Source: Jacaranda mimosifolia (lineage: Eukaryota; Streptophyta; Magnoliopsida; Lamiales; Bignoniaceae). Taken from it: a DNA stretch of 64,000 nucleotides. The DNA lies in assembly GCA_018894105.1 (NCBI GenBank), contig CM032128.1:28977299-29041298 (forward strand), given 5' to 3'. The notes under the pieces are model-generated. The model saw only the letters and a list, made by a program, of their open reading frames with translations, was not told where the DNA came from and searched no databases. A program made the translations under genes and the position numbers. Numbering within the stretch: position 1 is the stretch's first letter; each line of letters opens with the position of its first letter. This document shows positions 62,269 through 64,000 of the stretch, piece after piece.

Positions 62269-63163
62269 TCACAAAAAATGTGAGCTCAGTGCCATAAATG
62301 GGAGATTTGTAGGCGGATAATATGGCGATGTATGAGGATGAACTGATGGTTGATATGGTGATTGGGTATGCATACTCTGTTGCATCATCATCTCCATATC
62401 CATGAATTTTTTCTTAAACATTATATTTTCTTCTATTAACATTATCATTTCTTCTTCCAACTTCTTAATCCTTTCATAGGACTTCTCATTTGTGTGTCCT
62501 CTAGATGAGTGACCCGAGACAAATGAAGCCTCACTTCCAAGTCCATAGATTCCCCCTTTCTTCAATCCGCCTACCGTATCTTTCCACACCTACATAAGTA
62601 AAACTACCACAAATTGTTAAAAAGCAAATAATTCAATATGAAAATAAGACAAAATATAAATTAACAACTTAGAACTTTCACTTGAAGTTGAGATAACATA
62701 GGCAACGAAGAACTTTCAACACCATTGTTTGAACTTTGACTAGAGAACTCTTCCAGCTGACTGTTGAATGCATTCTATACATGAAGTACATTAGATGATC
62801 AAATTTATACATATAACATAAAAATTATAATATTTAAACTTTCTAAATTAGATGTTTTTATATAATATACTACTTACATAAGTATTTTGTCCACGCTCAT
62901 TGAACCATATTGGATCACCTTTTTCCTTTAACGCAGAATGCATATGCATAAATGATTTTGTAAGTCCAGGTGGGTGTCCAAGTTCTTTCTCCTACATCCA
63001 AACACATTTATTAGGAATCAATTATAACTAAAATTAAATGTTGATACTTTTATGAAAATTACCAATTTATCTCAGTCGATAGGTGTGAAATAAAACCAAA
63101 GTGGTATCGGAGCCACATTAAATCTTACCTTCTCATTGTCCTTCGTCTTATCTTTGACATCCA
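62269..63163 (-). pseudogene. plant En/Spm-type transposase fragment (Transposase_24 like)
   Basis: Exons on the - strand: to 63129 (truncated by the hAT insertion), 62991-62878, 62774-62682 and 62589-62269; the last three are in phase. Visible: EKELGHPPGLTKSFMHMH, IWFNERGQNTY, NAFNSQLEEFSSQSSNNG, VWKDTVGGLKKGGIYGLGSE and then a helical KLEEEMIMLIEENIMFKK and a Pro/Tyr/His-rich tail. This is the plant Ptta/En/Spm (PF03004) pattern from memory. The 5' part is outside the window. Confidence 0.72.
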
Positions 63164-63973
63164 TAGGGCTGTAAATGGATATTCAAAAATTCATTTACCG
63201 TTCGCATTCGTATCCATTTATACAAAATTTATCCACATCCGTTTAAAGCGGATATTATTCATATTCTATTAGTAGATATTCGATTATAAACGGATACGAA
63301 TATGGTAATGCGTATCTGATCTGTTTAATATCTGCTCCAAATATGTATTTATTAAATAATATATTATTTATATTTTTAAATAAAAATATCATAATTCATA
63401 TATGTATGTATATAAATTATAATTGAAGAATTGAGAAGAAAACAGAATTAATTTAAAAAACTATTATAATATGGAGAAAAAATTGAAGAATAAAGTTAAT
63501 CAACATAATTATTGCTGGTTGACTTTATAATTAATACACTTAAATGCTATTATTAAAATTAATTGATACTAGTAATCAATTATAAAGTCAATTATTAATT
63601 AAAAATTATGCTATTTGTTTGATTGCTTTCTTTTTAATGAAATTATATAGTTCCTTCTATTAATTAAAATATGTATTTGTTATAGGTTCACATATTCACA
63701 TATTTGGATATTCGTAAATAGATATCTAAATAATTATAATGGAACATAAAATATCAAAAAAATAATTCAAATACGAATAAGTTTAATCAAATATGAATGT
63801 ATTTGAATAATTATAATCGAATACGGATATATCTGAATCCGACCGATATCCAATGGATACGAATTTGGATATCATTTTTAAATATACAGCAAATTCATAT
63901 TCATATCCGAATATTCGAAAAGTTAAACGGATACGACTATGAAAACAGTGTATCAGATCCGTTTACACCCCTA
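63164..63973. mobile_element. hAT-like element inside the CACTA transposase exon
   Basis: Ends TAGGGCTGTAAATGGAT and, on the other strand, TAGGGGTGTAAACGGAT. A perfect 8-bp target duplication GACATCCA lies at 63156-63163 and 63974-63981. CGGATACGAATAT words repeat near both ends. No ORF. Confidence 0.88.
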
Positions 63974-64000
63974 GACATCCATTATGGTGTTAAGCACACT

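Larger units (their letters stand above)
61691..64000 (-). mobile_element. CACTA (En/Spm) transposon, right part outside the window
   Basis: CACTACTAAAAAAATGGCG at 61691 is a typical CACTA terminus. A subterminal region (61700-61915) follows, rich in TTGCGATGG, TGCGACGG and TTCGTCGC words in both orientations. The transposase-like gene reads towards this end on the - strand. It is interrupted by a hAT-like element at 63164-63973. Confidence 0.8.

Noticed and set aside
63102..63114. TGGTATCGGAGCC, like a copia primer-binding site
   Set aside because: Lies in a CACTA intron with no LTR beside it.

Overview
The window is plant nuclear DNA, most likely from a eudicot. It is AT-rich, its three recognisable host genes have spliced exons with GT-AG introns, and most of the rest is plant-type transposable elements. 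I cannot name the species from the sequence. I see no rRNA or CRISPR array and no tRNA gene I could support.

Host genes, all on the + strand: (1) 5.8-9.9 kb, the beta subunit of general transcription factor TFIIE (four coding exons, 286 aa, plus an intron in the 5' leader); (2) 18.2-21.2 kb, a bHLH transcription factor of the bHLH122/128/130 (FLOWERING BHLH) group (six coding exons, about 418 aa), with an oddity at the exon 1/exon 2 junction; (3) 45.7-49.2 kb, an uncharacterised plant protein of 445 aa with coiled-coil-like stretches (six coding exons), whose stop codon sits on a potential splice site. They look like ordinary single-copy neighbours and not parts of a shared pathway.

Mobile elements: a 10.8-kb Ty3/gypsy element of the Tat lineage (31226-42010, gag-pol on the - strand, 793-bp LTRs, TATAT target duplication) carries an extra antisense ORF and a short tandem array. 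It sits inside an older 1.6-kb terminal-inverted-repeat (TIR) element, and a second copy of that host element lies at 16497-18105 in opposite orientation. A deletion derivative of the same Tat family lies at 11227-14121. A decayed Ty1/copia element (53350-60580, AATAT target duplication) has structurally different LTRs. A CACTA element begins at 61691, runs off the right edge and is itself interrupted by a hAT-like element. Further TIR elements: hAT-like at 4364-5052, 43488-45098, 51342-51985 and 63164-63973; MULE-like at 26389-28120 (perfect 9-bp target duplication) and 22835-24159.

The remaining stretches are AT-rich intergenic DNA, with tandem arrays at 1.9-2.6 kb and 28.66-28.96 kb. I did not find a clearly new biological system. 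The most informative structures are the nested Tat element with its antisense gene, its satellite-like array and its one-LTR deletion derivative.
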